A stretch of DNA of 64,000 bases, taken from DAHVFY01 sp040388665. Lineage in GTDB: Bacteria; Chlamydiota; Chlamydiia; Chlamydiales; Rhabdochlamydiaceae. Of this stretch, positions 55,801-61,643 are shown in pieces; the first letter of the stretch is position 1, and every line of letters begins with the position of its first letter. The stretch lies in the NCBI GenBank assembly GCA_040388665.1, contig JAZKBL010000006.1, positions 12,878-76,877 of the forward strand, in the 5' to 3' direction. The position numbers and the translations under genes were made by a program. Below the pieces are notes generated by a model that saw only the letters and a program-made list of their open reading frames with translations, did no database searches and was not told the DNA's origin.

Positions 55801-55964
55801 GTGATAATAGAACGCTCAGATCTACTATCAACGTGCAAGTGATGCGCATCTACAAAATCTACACTGACATCCCCACTTGTGATCAGAGGACCTGTTGGGT
55901 TAGAAAAGAGATGAGTGCTAGCGATAAGACCGCAAATACTAGCTTGCATGACTGCTTTTTTCAT
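43854..55964 (-). CDS. Giant filamentous-hemagglutinin-like TpsA exoprotein 2
   Basis: A 4,036-residue frame from the ATG at 55964, preceded by AGAGG; an earlier in-frame start at 56117 is unlikely because the signal peptide begins here (MKKAVMQASICGLIASTHLF). The TPS domain (about 25-290) includes the NPNGVL motif at 104-109 and FSIDAAESAYFHLPDSSSAV. Beta-helix repeats follow for the rest of the protein, ordered in the last third into units of about 363 residues ('DFAKIRMTGGSGVLTV... NGSFIQNSGTGATST... MNGYSALNNALISA'). It ends abruptly at NCSCP without a Pro-rich linker or anchor, unlike tpsA1. The run of 10 N at 50109-50118 is inside the gene, so true length and frame there are unknown. 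No tpsB is adjacent upstream; it must share one of the two copies. Confidence 0.9.
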   Translation of the reverse strand: MKKAVMQASICGLIASTHLFSNPTGPLITSGDVSVDFVDAHHLHVDSRSERSIITWDSFSIDAAESAYFHLPDSSSAVLNKVSSNLPSTLAGLLESNGHVYLLNPNGVLVTKEGVINTASFLASTLDVNNDFFLRGEDLLFAGTSQESVINQGKITSWQGDVVLLGLVVRNEGEINAVNGVAALGAGTEILLTPHADYRIAIQVPVADLGHGDVGIAQEGIITALQTELKTSGNAYALAIHNSGRINATSFEKTAGRVYLIADKGLVSHTGTITAIGTDTVGGDVQILGERVALTEGAIVDVSGDFGGGSLLVGGDYRGANPAINNAMHTFVEDGVTLTADALQSGNGGQVIVWGVESARFFGFASAQGGPFTGSGGFIEVSSVNSLQYNGLANTLAKNGSSGTLLLDPTDVDIITAGAGLVLNGVSCFADTYCGGCTGLAAAGIDPVVILAQLLLTDVIIDASSGAGAGAGSITITTGFDTTGTANDLTLIALTDVDINDDVTIGGTGNFFIYAGSNNDGTQIGTGGIANLGTIGGVITLAAGTTLETTSSGNITLVTSFTSNLDGIVIDGTLNSSGSGGVFMQTYFGGNIHFSATGLLTSSGSSQFSFSSINDILFDGAAPITFSAGSGTLQLVAGDSAQCGTGVIDIAGTVLFDTGTTGGLSFNSNAGVTLNTVNYDSTAASTIFSSFSVDLNGPVNVGTTTVNEFLVQSGVVITVNDAISVNTTAPVIGAGNYTLRLLSSQVITVDADVNVVDEASLRLTAQVISFNGAHTSTFNTNGAVDIFSASGSATTNIGDGVNAYNFVHQSLGTVTFNGSNVLMNSPSTITANILGSQLQFTTRLSALSGTTITFDPGCDGINMTKGCSLSGVFDYHTAGAFTATTTANPLATGTTGVLTFDGAGTVSFIATGGSIQFNNQGVNSFAVSNSTTLVVTQTTGSILMGTMARIDYTSSPNLSILTTTGSIDFDGTSLINFNPSMAGAFLSITSTDGNVNVGSITYGAGTGTCTISSTNGSVGQNSGGLLDWSSATAGGLVFSGGSGVSINGDINYTTTNPFSMTTTVAGVIFQDSASTITVNAGASGLALNATNTAGSNAIDIAGDINYSSANDFDFNVASGNVALESTANLSMLAGSGSLNIGTTGTPLPGTIISTGLITYSSGAVGESLSMVAVEQITAGNISITDGSTNLIRSTTNDIITDALTTISASSGNLTMDAPLGQITTNGALTFSGGTLTLTCQDDININNTTMITGASELIATTSAGDLYLNSVLTVNSSLAVGTQLTAALGGIGINGAGVTFTGGAFVLSCQNDIDINSTSSFTGNSRFSMTSTTANVSLNNSLSVDSTNATASQFISTLGNVNINNSITYSGALNVNPLTITAQNDIGMNNTFSYLSSGDCTLTATTGILGFNVVTFPAGGTGGLTGSADLAVFINGPMVFDSSGNYSLTAITGPLLINATFDLATTGQLDLHAGQDLFIINALTNTLAGDMFFSGGTIFRIEPVLFGVQGSISSAGGDITIGGIAGTTGMVRLQGSSNPGFINSNGGAISITSTGDAFLIDNVSIDSGAGSYNLSIGGALNLLAAANTIITGTSGVVAVTDNLLILADSGGSSQITAAGNVTITSGDSIYLIGFPATAQTASINSSAAGNVSVSTTGGAGTLEIRDSSNITTTGVGTITLAAVGHVIIDNDSRVQTTGTGLITIGTVGTRIGGNITVSGGITGPSSITATTGGISIFTTNSILMGGVSAVNRATITASGGIYTLNAGKSIIMNPFATASLTAGAGALTLAAAQEIIMAGNTLLTNSGTGTSTITMADGTFMSGLEGVTTITTGTGALSMTASNKIFMSSMESNIFTVTTGGNATLTSTRNIIALVGAPSAVTEIITTGVLSLSASQNIDILNNVSLSSTGNMNLTTTNGDLAIQNIASISAGALFTGTIGGDVAMKSSXXXXGGATSLTGGTGVTFNVTNDFYVAGAGGAMSMTATTGDLNIATARNCFLTGSTVVRPNLLALAGDVIFNVTEQMIVDYSVIAASAPAGNVTITVINDNLSLINGAEINTFGTGTTTCTALNASIYMEGGPTLRTVISGGSGGVSLMADRMVMDAQGAGVGNTAQVSTTGPLTIIVNTVFAMDKTSTVTASGAGALGITVTTGDFICNRNSTISQTGSGTLTIAAPLGNAIISGGNGNTSITTTTGTLTIAASKIDMISGLIPGSARVTSTGNIIFNGSDQITLSGAVNSTTLVSTTLGSVTINASRNLNILDNSSVTITGIANANALNLNVTGDLIVSNLGTVTHSGTGVITATPNIGGNIVVKGGPLGNSVINAAGGTLFLTALGNINLEAVSTGTAEITSLDSLTLTSDNMYANGYLLLATSKIAQISSTNGPLTLNANNDLILQNNAQVFVTMGALALQADATAGNLVVSNGSFIEHQGTGSVSSTVGANAHIFGGVLGDGIISSNAALTFAVTGLLDIQAGSGFEGRVLSNGLTSITAGSINMRGDSVLVRALLEDSSGDLTVNAGLTTLNAHTTLSLTGGAGNMLVTLTDDLIVANDSIIQNSSTGTMTISTTGTATLLAGAGDAIVQGSTNTSSLTADNNIFVLSDLTGAAEITSAGDLVVTATNGNIYIIGSPQGLNASTINSTGGALTVLADHNVILNDDANIEITAGTADISVTATNGDLIIQNDSFVQNLGTGSVLITVGENILISGGVDGDSFIVDTGPIMLTVPGSLEVEALSGFSGYISSDGNTTIAAGRVSIMGFSMAVPAYISDASGSLSISGSNVDLNNFAQIFLSSGAGTLTVDSTGDLRIANASFIQHQGTGLTTSTITDTLYIEGGPDGAASLLGGTGGVTVAANAILLNGFSSVNNAQISAVQGNLSVTSTLETSLNPHAQIMLAGGTGTYLVTVGDGLLVGSDSVLQNAGTGTTTVNVTGVTVFSAGSDSARLLGSTGALTLTSTDSLQISASEDAIASITSSGQITVSSLNDVTLVGSVVGPRTALIQTTTNTLSVTGGQNVALLNNARIVITGGAATLTVNATVGNLTLDNQASIQHTGTGTISASIGRDVVINGGLNGDSFIRANSAGLNFVFTGALAIQSLSSNNGFIQAAGLSSISASKISIIGFSAAIPAFIQNSSGNLTVSAGSIEMVDFAQIRITAGSGALAVNTTSGDLRIGNNSLIQNSGTGPTTSMVNRSLYVEGGPGGASSFLGGNGGLNIAAGSAIQMSGFSSAFDALISTVQGGLTISSGQETSLNPHSSITISNVGTASALQLTVGSDLLVMDNSTIRHFGTGSTTINVTGVANVLAGTGNATIRGGSGAMTITATDNINILSDVTGVASIQNTGNLSVSTTQDISIVGSPGGIQNAFIQTGAISNPTLSITSHYLTIRDGGDIAITTGSGTLSVTCTQLSIEDNAFLQQQGTGSFNGMISGDCILRGGPAGPATLLVHSPLTLMIGGDLKIEADANSLASISSQGATSISASRIYMIGFSDTFNAMISNTTGSLTVAAASMNLIDFGQIQLTGGAGTLTVNTTNGDLRIANGSFIRHQGTGGLASTINQTLYIEGGVGNKAFYTSGSGGINISANVLVMNGFSSGNNALISATTGNVALSTTTTMNLNPFATVSITGIAGSGILSVSAGTDLLVANGSTLLNLGLGATTVNVTGVATFLGGAGDSSLKGNTGALSLTVGDNLHIISDILGRAFIQNSGNITIMVGSDVHVIGSPEAALTSSIQTSNGTLSVTAANNIIVEDKSMIAITAGAGTLSVTTTSGDLFIENDSSIQQQGTGAITASVGGNAVIKSGSSGNGFISTNSTLNVTVSKDLLIEDVQGLQAFITSNGLTSISSNRLFMIGFDSTHQAYIQNGLGNLTVSAASVRMFDFAKIRMTGGSGVLTVQATAGELRLANGSFIQNSGTGATSTTAVRTLYVEGGFGGASSIQGGNGGLSVSAESILMNGYSALNNALISAANGTLSVTTTGATPLGMLNMTPNSKIILNAGAGNVNVTVGGNFYRSGGPTITTSGTGTVNIAVAGPVNCSCP
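44200..48450 (-). repeat. About 1.09-kb (362-365 codon) tandem super-repeat in tpsA2
   Basis: The text AAAGTCAA and its homologues occur at 44332, 45423, 46518 and 47604, that is at distances of about 1,092, 1,095 and 1,086 bases. A second landmark in the 'NGSFI..GTG' module recurs at about 44.24, 45.33, 46.42 and 47.51 kb with the same spacing. All distances are multiples of three within error, so whole blocks of coding repeat have been duplicated. Four copies are seen; edges are approximate. Confidence 0.75.
50109..50118. other. Assembly gap (10 N) within tpsA2
   Basis: Ten ambiguous bases interrupt the gene inside repeat sequence. The frame is open on both sides with ten bases as written, but the number is probably a placeholder. 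One or more repeat units could be missing. Confidence 0.95.
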
Positions 55965-56024
55965 AAGAACCTCTCTGTAAAATATCTTCTGCATGTAAAA
56001 ATAAAATTTTTTCATATCTATTGA

Positions 56025-56053
56025 ATGTAACGCTCTCACTATCAATTGTGCAA
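56025..56053 (-). promoter_or_regulatory. Candidate promoter of tpsA2
   Basis: On the minus strand TTGCAC (56053-56048) and TTACAT (56030-56025) are 17 bases apart. A leader of about 55 bases ends in the AGAGG ribosome site of tpsA2. The -10 hexamer is poor. Confidence 0.3.
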
Positions 56054-56105
56054 GGTTTTTTTTAAACAAATAGAAAAAATTTAACACCCTACACGCACAA
56101 AGTGA

Positions 56106-56133
56106 TTGCACCTTCAAAGAAGATTCATATAAT
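56106..56133 (+). promoter_or_regulatory. Candidate sigma-70-type promoter of the TPR/VWA operon
   Basis: TTGCAC (56106-56111) and a perfect TATAAT (56128-56133) are 16 bases apart, followed by an AAGGA ribosome site and the ATG at 56160. It is divergent from the tpsA2 promoter. Confidence 0.5.
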
Positions 56134-56159
56134 CATTGTTACAACCTTAAGGAAAAATT

Positions 56160-58673
56160 ATGAAAAAATTCCAATTACCTCTTCTTTTAAGCCTTGCGGC
56201 GCTGCAACCTTTGCTTGGAAATGAGAGTTTAAAACTCAAAAGAATTTCAGAATTTTGGAAAGATAAAGCCTTCGATCAGGCGAAAACACAAATTATCGAG
56301 TTCCTCACTGAACATCCTGGGTCTGATTATTGTGATAACCTTCAGGCGATGCTCGGCGATTTATTCATTCAAGAAAAATGCTACGACAAAGCTCTTCAGG
56401 CTTATGATCAAATTATAGGGCGAGAGCTTAGAGATAAAATCGAGCCCAACTATTTACAAGCCCTTTTTGAAATGGATGACTACCGCGCTATCTTAAAACA
56501 ATCGAGCAAAAGAAGTTCTGATCCTAAAGTAAACTATCTTGTAGGCGAAGCATGCTTTAGACTTGGAAGAAAAGCGCCTGACCCAGAAACACAAAAAACA
56601 CTCTACGTTCAAGCAGCATCCAGATTCAATACTCTTTCCAATACAGCATACGCTTATGATGTTCTTTGGTCTCTTGCCGAAATCTATAAAACGCTTGGAG
56701 AAAATCCAAAAGCTGCATCTCTTTATCTTGAACTTGCAAAAAAAAATCCTGAGGAAAGAGCAACTCTTCTTTTTCAAGCGGCCTATATTCAATCTGGATT
56801 TGATAAACAAGCTGCAGCAAACACATTTTTAAACGTGTACGAACTTAATGATAAAAATGTAAAAAGTGCTGCTTACAATCATCTAAAGACCCTTTTTGAA
56901 CTAGGTGACTTCTCAGCGTTTATCACTGCTTACGAAAAAATGTTGGATCACATTCCACAAGACAAAGTTGCAACTTTAAAATTTTGTTTAAGCAAAAGTT
57001 ACTTTGCGGTTGGCGCATTTGAAAAAGCTGTAGCTTCTTTAGAAAAATGTGAAGGAAAACCAGCATGTTTACTGCTCGCAGAATGTGCAGAAAAACTAAG
57101 CGATATCAATCTTCTAAAAAAAGCTACTGATCTATTGTCACAACAATTTCCAACAGACATTGATACCGCTCATGCACATCTCATCAGCGCTCAAATCAGC
57201 ATTGATCAAGGAGACACATTACGCGCGCAAGATAACCTAGAATACGTTCTCAAAAACTTTCCTGATTATCCAGCAAGAGAAAAACTCTTATGCGACTACG
57301 GTATTATTCTCTCTCGCAACAATCTGTGGAAAGAATGTCGCATCACTTTTCAAAAACTCATTGAGGTTTATCCTGAAACCGCTTTTAAGACGCAAGCTTG
57401 GCGTCATCTTTTAAATGCTTCTTTAAAAGAAGGAGATCGAGAAACTTTTACAAAACTTCTTGGAAACGCTCTTTCTGAACCACATATTTTTTTAAGCGAA
57501 GAGCAAAAAGCCTACCACCTTCTTTTCATTAAGCTTCTTCTCGAGCAAGGAAATAGACCCCAAGTTGCGCATGAACTTATTCGCTTTCTAGATCACTATT
57601 CTGATGCAGCAGAAGGCCATCAAATCGCTGCATTTTTTTATGAAAATGATGAAGATGTCTTCACAATCCATGCAGAACAAGCACTCTCTCTTGACCCTTA
57701 CCTTCAAGATAGCGAGCAACTACATCTAAAACTTTATAACATTTATATTAAAAACCCTGAAAAACAAGAGTTAGCAGCAAGTCATCTATACCATTCAATA
57801 ACTACCAGCAAAATCCCTATTCAAGAAGACAATCTCAGATGGATTGCAAGTTACTATTTCAGTAAAGCCCAAGATCCGCAAGCTCTACAAAAAGCTCTTT
57901 ATCTTCATGAAAAAATCGCCTCAGAGGGCCCCTCTCCTTTTAATGAAAAAGATCTTTTAAAATATGCAGAACTTCTTCAGATGGGGGAAAAATCAAAAGA
58001 ACAAATAAAACTCTTAGAACTTCTCTCTAGAGCTCAATCTGAAGAGAACAGTCTTCCTTGGAAGTTAAAAAGACAAACACTGTTTGAACTTGCCACAGCC
58101 TATGCAGCAATCGGCGAAAGTGAAAAAGCGATTAACACATATGAGCTTCTCATTAACACATCAACACACATGCCTTCCTATTTTTCCAAAGCTGCGACAC
58201 TTGAACACGCTAAACTGCAATATCAACTGCTTTCCTCTTCTGATCTACAAGAACAAGACCTAAGGGTAACTCCAATTTTGAACGCTCTTAAAGATCTTCA
58301 ACTTAAGAAAAAACTCCATTCAGAACCGCTGCATTTAGAATCAGCTCTTGAGTATATCTCCATTATGCGCGCATTAACGCCAGAGGACAAACAAACAGAG
58401 CGCGTCATTTTTCTCCTTAAGCGCGTTAAAGAAGATTTTTCGACAAAAGGAGATATCTACTCTAAAGAATACCACTCTCAACGTTCAGTTCTCCCAGATA
58501 AAGCAGTGATCCTTGAAACTTATCTGGATTACATCGATGCTGAGATTTTGCGTTTAAAAGGAAAAACAGCAAGAGCCAAAAAACTCTACCAAAAGCTTCA
58601 AGAGAAATCTCTTGACCCCTCTTTGCAAAAAAGGATAACCCTAAGCATGGAAGCCCTCTATGATGCACATTGA
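56160..58673 (+). CDS. Exported large TPR-repeat protein
   Basis: An 837-residue protein with a signal peptide (MKKFQLPLLLSLAALQPLLG) and helical repeats throughout. Clear TPR units include CYDKALQAYDQIIGRELRDK, a segment at about 180-200 (YKTLGENPKAASLYLELAKK) and FELATAYAAIGESEKAINTY near 650, spaced as in YbgF/BamD-like or PEP-CTERM TPR proteins. The repeats probably form a periplasmic scaffold. The ATG follows AAGGAAAAATT. Its last 14 bases overlap the start of the von Willebrand A gene, so they are made together; TPR-VWA pairs are common in aerotolerance-type (Bat) systems, but no Bat signature or MoxR ATPase is present here. Function is unknown. Confidence 0.8.
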   Translation: MKKFQLPLLLSLAALQPLLGNESLKLKRISEFWKDKAFDQAKTQIIEFLTEHPGSDYCDNLQAMLGDLFIQEKCYDKALQAYDQIIGRELRDKIEPNYLQALFEMDDYRAILKQSSKRSSDPKVNYLVGEACFRLGRKAPDPETQKTLYVQAASRFNTLSNTAYAYDVLWSLAEIYKTLGENPKAASLYLELAKKNPEERATLLFQAAYIQSGFDKQAAANTFLNVYELNDKNVKSAAYNHLKTLFELGDFSAFITAYEKMLDHIPQDKVATLKFCLSKSYFAVGAFEKAVASLEKCEGKPACLLLAECAEKLSDINLLKKATDLLSQQFPTDIDTAHAHLISAQISIDQGDTLRAQDNLEYVLKNFPDYPAREKLLCDYGIILSRNNLWKECRITFQKLIEVYPETAFKTQAWRHLLNASLKEGDRETFTKLLGNALSEPHIFLSEEQKAYHLLFIKLLLEQGNRPQVAHELIRFLDHYSDAAEGHQIAAFFYENDEDVFTIHAEQALSLDPYLQDSEQLHLKLYNIYIKNPEKQELAASHLYHSITTSKIPIQEDNLRWIASYYFSKAQDPQALQKALYLHEKIASEGPSPFNEKDLLKYAELLQMGEKSKEQIKLLELLSRAQSEENSLPWKLKRQTLFELATAYAAIGESEKAINTYELLINTSTHMPSYFSKAATLEHAKLQYQLLSSSDLQEQDLRVTPILNALKDLQLKKKLHSEPLHLESALEYISIMRALTPEDKQTERVIFLLKRVKEDFSTKGDIYSKEYHSQRSVLPDKAVILETYLDYIDAEILRLKGKTARAKKLYQKLQEKSLDPSLQKRITLSMEALYDAH

Positions 58674-60411
58674 AAGTCCCTCGTCTCAGCAGAAAAAAAT
58701 TCTCATCACTTGCATGATTGCAACGATTGGAATCCATGTGACCGCTTTTTTTTACTTTTATAAATTTCCTCCATCTCTTCCAGTTGCATGGCACAAGCTC
58801 CTTGCGCAGTCTCTACCCATTTTAAAAATGATTCCCAAAGAAGATGAAAGTAAATTATTAGAAGAGTTTTTCGAGCCTTTTCCTGATCTTTCAACGCTTC
58901 TTGTACATCCTTTTGATATGTTAGCATCTACAACAGATTCCGAAAGACATCCCAAAGAAGAGCCGAGCATGCCTCTATCTTCTCCAGAGATTTTGGAACT
59001 TAAAGCACTTGAAGAAAAAAGCTTTCCTCTCTCACCGTTAGTTTCTACCTTCTCATTCACAGAAACAAAGGAAAATCTCGATCTTGTTCTTCCTGAAAGT
59101 TATTCTTTACCTATGCCCTCTATCAATTACGAGATCTCTGAGAGGCTTGCGACAGCTCCTCTAATGATAGATATTGAAATTGATGAAATGTTCAGCATAA
59201 CACAGCTTCCCGCTTCTCCACAAAAAATAGAACTTCCTGCAAGAAAAGATCCTATTTCCATTCCTCAGATCAAAATTGATACCGCTTTAGATTCTAAGCC
59301 AAATAAAGTAGAAATCTCTCATACACCCTCTTCCTCTCTTCCTCTAATAGAGGAAAAAATGTTATCCTATTCCAATAAAAAAAACCTCTCATCGAGTCTT
59401 TCATCCGTTGAAAATTATAAAATACCAGAACCTAAAACAATCGAAATCGCTGAAGACCTCTTTTCCTCAGATGTTCGTATTGCAAAGGCTCCATCAGGTA
59501 AAGGGTACATCTTTGCAATCAGCTTAACACCTGCTAAAAATGCCGCAATAAAATCCATGCAACAAAACTACACATTTCTCATCGACAGAACAAATTCCAT
59601 CCCGAAGCATCACTTCACGTCGTTTAAAAAAGCCACAATGCGCGCGCTTTCTATGCTGCAAGAAGAGGACACCTTTAATATCGTTGTTTTTGATAGAAAA
59701 GTTACCTACTTCAGTAAAACTCCTGTTTATTATTCTAAAGATGCCTTACAGGACGCAGAAACATTTTTAAACAAAGAGAAAAATGGAGGTTTATTTACTG
59801 CAGCAGATCTGTATGAGCTTCTACCTAAAATTCTGCCCGCTAATACCTCTGAAGATAAAGTCAACACAGTCATTCTTCTTACAGACGGAACAACAGATGC
59901 AAAAAAGGCAAAACAAGACACCTCTATGAGACGCATTCTCGAATCAACCAAGAAAAAGTTCACTCTTTACACAGCAGCCGTCAGTAAAGGCAATAATCTT
60001 AAACTGCTAGACAGTCTAAGTAGTTGCACAGGTGGATCACTTCTTTATTCTGACACTTATGCTGCATTTCCAAGAAAGCTTGCAGGGCTTGTTTATAGAC
60101 TCCGTGCGCCTCTTGCTAAAGACTTGACAGTTACAGTCTCCTCGCAAGATTCAAGCTCAAAGATAGAGCTCTATACGCCCTCCTATTCCGTCTTTCACAG
60201 CGGACAGCCTTTTGAAATCGTCGGTCATATCGAAAATTTACACGACTTTACTCTCCTTATTGAAGGAACTCACGAAGAAAAAGCAATACGCATTAAAAAG
60301 AAAATCAACGTTAGCGATGCAAAAAAAGACAGCGCTTTTGTCATGAAAAAATGGCAAACTCAGAAGAGCCGCACAAAACTTGAAAACCTATTAACACCAC
60401 AACCTAAATGA
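58660..60411 (+). CDS. Von Willebrand factor A domain protein with N-terminal membrane anchor
   Basis: A 583-residue protein with one N-terminal membrane segment (about 13-32), a long Ser/Pro/Glu-rich linker (about 60-270) and a VWA domain (about 300-480). The MIDAS metal site is recognisable: FLIDRTNSI (D-x-T-x-S instead of D-x-S-x-S), the Thr in GGLFTAADL and LLTDGTTD. The rest (500-560) is a beta-rich region (EIVGHIENLHDFTLLIEGTH). Such proteins bind protein partners through a metal ion on the periplasmic or outer side. It overlaps the TPR gene by 14 bases and the next gene by four (ATGA). The substitution of Ser by Thr at the first MIDAS position is a small oddity. Confidence 0.8.
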   Translation: MMHIESPSSQQKKILITCMIATIGIHVTAFFYFYKFPPSLPVAWHKLLAQSLPILKMIPKEDESKLLEEFFEPFPDLSTLLVHPFDMLASTTDSERHPKEEPSMPLSSPEILELKALEEKSFPLSPLVSTFSFTETKENLDLVLPESYSLPMPSINYEISERLATAPLMIDIEIDEMFSITQLPASPQKIELPARKDPISIPQIKIDTALDSKPNKVEISHTPSSSLPLIEEKMLSYSNKKNLSSSLSSVENYKIPEPKTIEIAEDLFSSDVRIAKAPSGKGYIFAISLTPAKNAAIKSMQQNYTFLIDRTNSIPKHHFTSFKKATMRALSMLQEEDTFNIVVFDRKVTYFSKTPVYYSKDALQDAETFLNKEKNGGLFTAADLYELLPKILPANTSEDKVNTVILLTDGTTDAKKAKQDTSMRRILESTKKKFTLYTAAVSKGNNLKLLDSLSSCTGGSLLYSDTYAAFPRKLAGLVYRLRAPLAKDLTVTVSSQDSSSKIELYTPSYSVFHSGQPFEIVGHIENLHDFTLLIEGTHEEKAIRIKKKINVSDAKKDSAFVMKKWQTQKSRTKLENLLTPQPK

Positions 60412-60950
60412 AAATTCTCGGAGGGGAGCTTCAGAGCAGATCCCTTAAAGCCCCAAAGGGAGACGTCACAAGACCTACAACCTCTCTTGTACGCAAAGCG
60501 CTCTTCGACATCATACAATCCATCATTGAAGATGCCGACGTTCTTGATTTATTTTCCGGAAGCGGCGCTATCGGTATCGAAGCCTTAAGCCGCGGAGCGC
60601 GCCATGCGACCTTCATCGAAAAGGACAAAAACGCTCTTCGTTGTTTGAACGACAACATCAGCGTCTTCAAACTAGAAAAACGTACAACTCTCATCACAGG
60701 GGACGTCTTTAAACATCTTTCAAAGCTAAAAAAGCCCTTCACCCTCATTGTCGCAGACCCGCCCTATAAAGACGATGTCCTGCCCAAACTCCTGAGCATC
60801 ATCGAAGACAACAACCTCCTAGCCCCAAGCGGTTTCCTCTTTCTCGAAGCCCCCTTTCCCTCAACACTTCCACCAACCCGTCTTACCCTCCTCAAATCCC
60901 GCAGATACGGTAAAACTGTTTTACACGAACTGACAAAAACCAACATTTAA
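60408..60950 (+). CDS. rsmD: 16S rRNA m2G966 methyltransferase-type protein (RsmD family)
   Basis: A 180-residue class I S-adenosylmethionine methyltransferase. The N-terminal MKILGGELQSRSLKAPKG and RPTTSLVRKALFDII motifs are those of RsmD. SAM motif I is VLDLFSGSGAIGIEALSRGA (about 45-64), and the catalytic DPPY for base N-methylation is at about 122-125 (LIVADPPYKDD). Length is standard (180-200). It overlaps the VWA gene by four bases, which is probably operon packing rather than functional linkage. It methylates G966 of 16S rRNA in E. coli. Confidence 0.93.
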   Translation: MKILGGELQSRSLKAPKGDVTRPTTSLVRKALFDIIQSIIEDADVLDLFSGSGAIGIEALSRGARHATFIEKDKNALRCLNDNISVFKLEKRTTLITGDVFKHLSKLKKPFTLIVADPPYKDDVLPKLLSIIEDNNLLAPSGFLFLEAPFPSTLPPTRLTLLKSRRYGKTVLHELTKTNI

Positions 60951-61026
60951 ATTGACGCTTTATCAATTCATTTGCTAGGCTCTGGAATCTTAAAAAAATT
61001 TATGCAGACGATTACATGAAGCATAA

Positions 61027-61055
61027 TTGACAAAACGTTCAATATATCATACAAT
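61027..61055 (+). promoter_or_regulatory. Near-consensus promoter of the toxin-antitoxin pair
   Basis: TTGACA (61027-61032) and TACAAT (61050-61055) are 17 bases apart. The -10 ends five bases before the toxin ATG, so transcription would begin at or next to it. The hexamers are the best match to consensus found in the window. Confidence 0.6.
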
Positions 61056-61060
61056 TAAAA

Positions 61061-61366
61061 ATGAATACATATACTATCTACAACGTCCCTGAGTACGATG
61101 AATGGCTAAATGAACAACCAGCAAGAAGCCAAGTTCAGATCCGTGAGAGGTTATCGCATATCCAAGATGACGGTCATTTTGGAGACCATAAAGAAGTAGA
61201 TAATGACGTATGGGAATTGAAATGGAAAAATGGCAGACGCGTCTACTATGCCTACATTCCAGAGAAAAAAATTTTGTTACTGTTAGGAGGAAATAAAAAT
61301 GGGCAAGATAAAGACATCCGCCAGGCGAAAAAAATTCTCCGCAAGCACATCTCATTCGAAGAATGA
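61061..61366 (+). CDS. RelE/HigB-like (Gp49 family) toxin
   Basis: A 101-residue protein of the short RelE/ParE superfamily branch often named 'phage-derived Gp49-like' or 'addiction module killer'. Core elements: EYDEWLNEQPARSQVQIRER, a helical hairpin; DVWELKWKNGRRVYYAYIPE, the central sheet with Arg/Tyr residues; and LLLLGGNKNGQDKDIRQAKK, the family C-terminal signature with a 'GGNK..Q..DI..A' pattern. Members of this kind are mRNA interferases acting on the ribosome, neutralised by a downstream HTH antitoxin. No ribosome site precedes the ATG, so translation may be leaderless and weak. The gene overlaps its partner. Confidence 0.85.
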   Translation: MNTYTIYNVPEYDEWLNEQPARSQVQIRERLSHIQDDGHFGDHKEVDNDVWELKWKNGRRVYYAYIPEKKILLLLGGNKNGQDKDIRQAKKILRKHISFEE

Positions 61367-61643
61367 ACGTACTATGAAACTTAAAAAAGACACAGGTATT
61401 AGAAAGAGCAATCCAAGAGAAGAACTTCTCGATGAAGAACTCATCGGCCGAGCTGTTTGGGAATGTTTAAAAGAAGGTGATTCTCAAGGTGTCATTGAAG
61501 TCATCAGCGCCTATCTGGAAGCTGTAAATAAAACGGAAATTGCAAAGCAATCCTCTATGTCTCGTTCAACAATGTATCACACTCTTAAAAGCAAAAACCC
61601 CACCATTAAAACATTAGCAAAACTCATCCACGCCTGCATTTAA
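61299..61643 (+). CDS. HTH antitoxin of the RelE-like pair
   Basis: A 114-residue protein from the ATG at 61299, eight bases after a strong AGGAGG ribosome site within the toxin gene. An ATG at 61374, after the toxin stop, would give 89 residues and lacks a good ribosome site. The C-terminal half holds a small helix-turn-helix: NKTEIAKQSSMSRSTMYHTL, then NPTIKTLAKLIHACI, typical of the 'addiction module antidote' branch of Xre-like proteins. The segment EELIGRAVWECLKEGDSQGV with ISAYLEAV before it is the toxin-binding and dimer part of this family. It should bind the promoter and the toxin. Its 3' end overlaps the convergent GT32 gene by 20 bases. Confidence 0.82.
   Translation: MGKIKTSARRKKFSASTSHSKNERTMKLKKDTGIRKSNPREELLDEELIGRAVWECLKEGDSQGVIEVISAYLEAVNKTEIAKQSSMSRSTMYHTLKSKNPTIKTLAKLIHACI

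Noticed and set aside
56118..56159. Extension of the tpsA2 start to 56117
   Set aside because: The extra 51 codons precede a clear signal peptide with its own AGAGG ribosome site at 55964, and overlap the probable promoter.
61624..61643. Transcription terminator between antitoxin and GT32 gene
   Set aside because: The two coding ends overlap and no stem with a T-run is seen.
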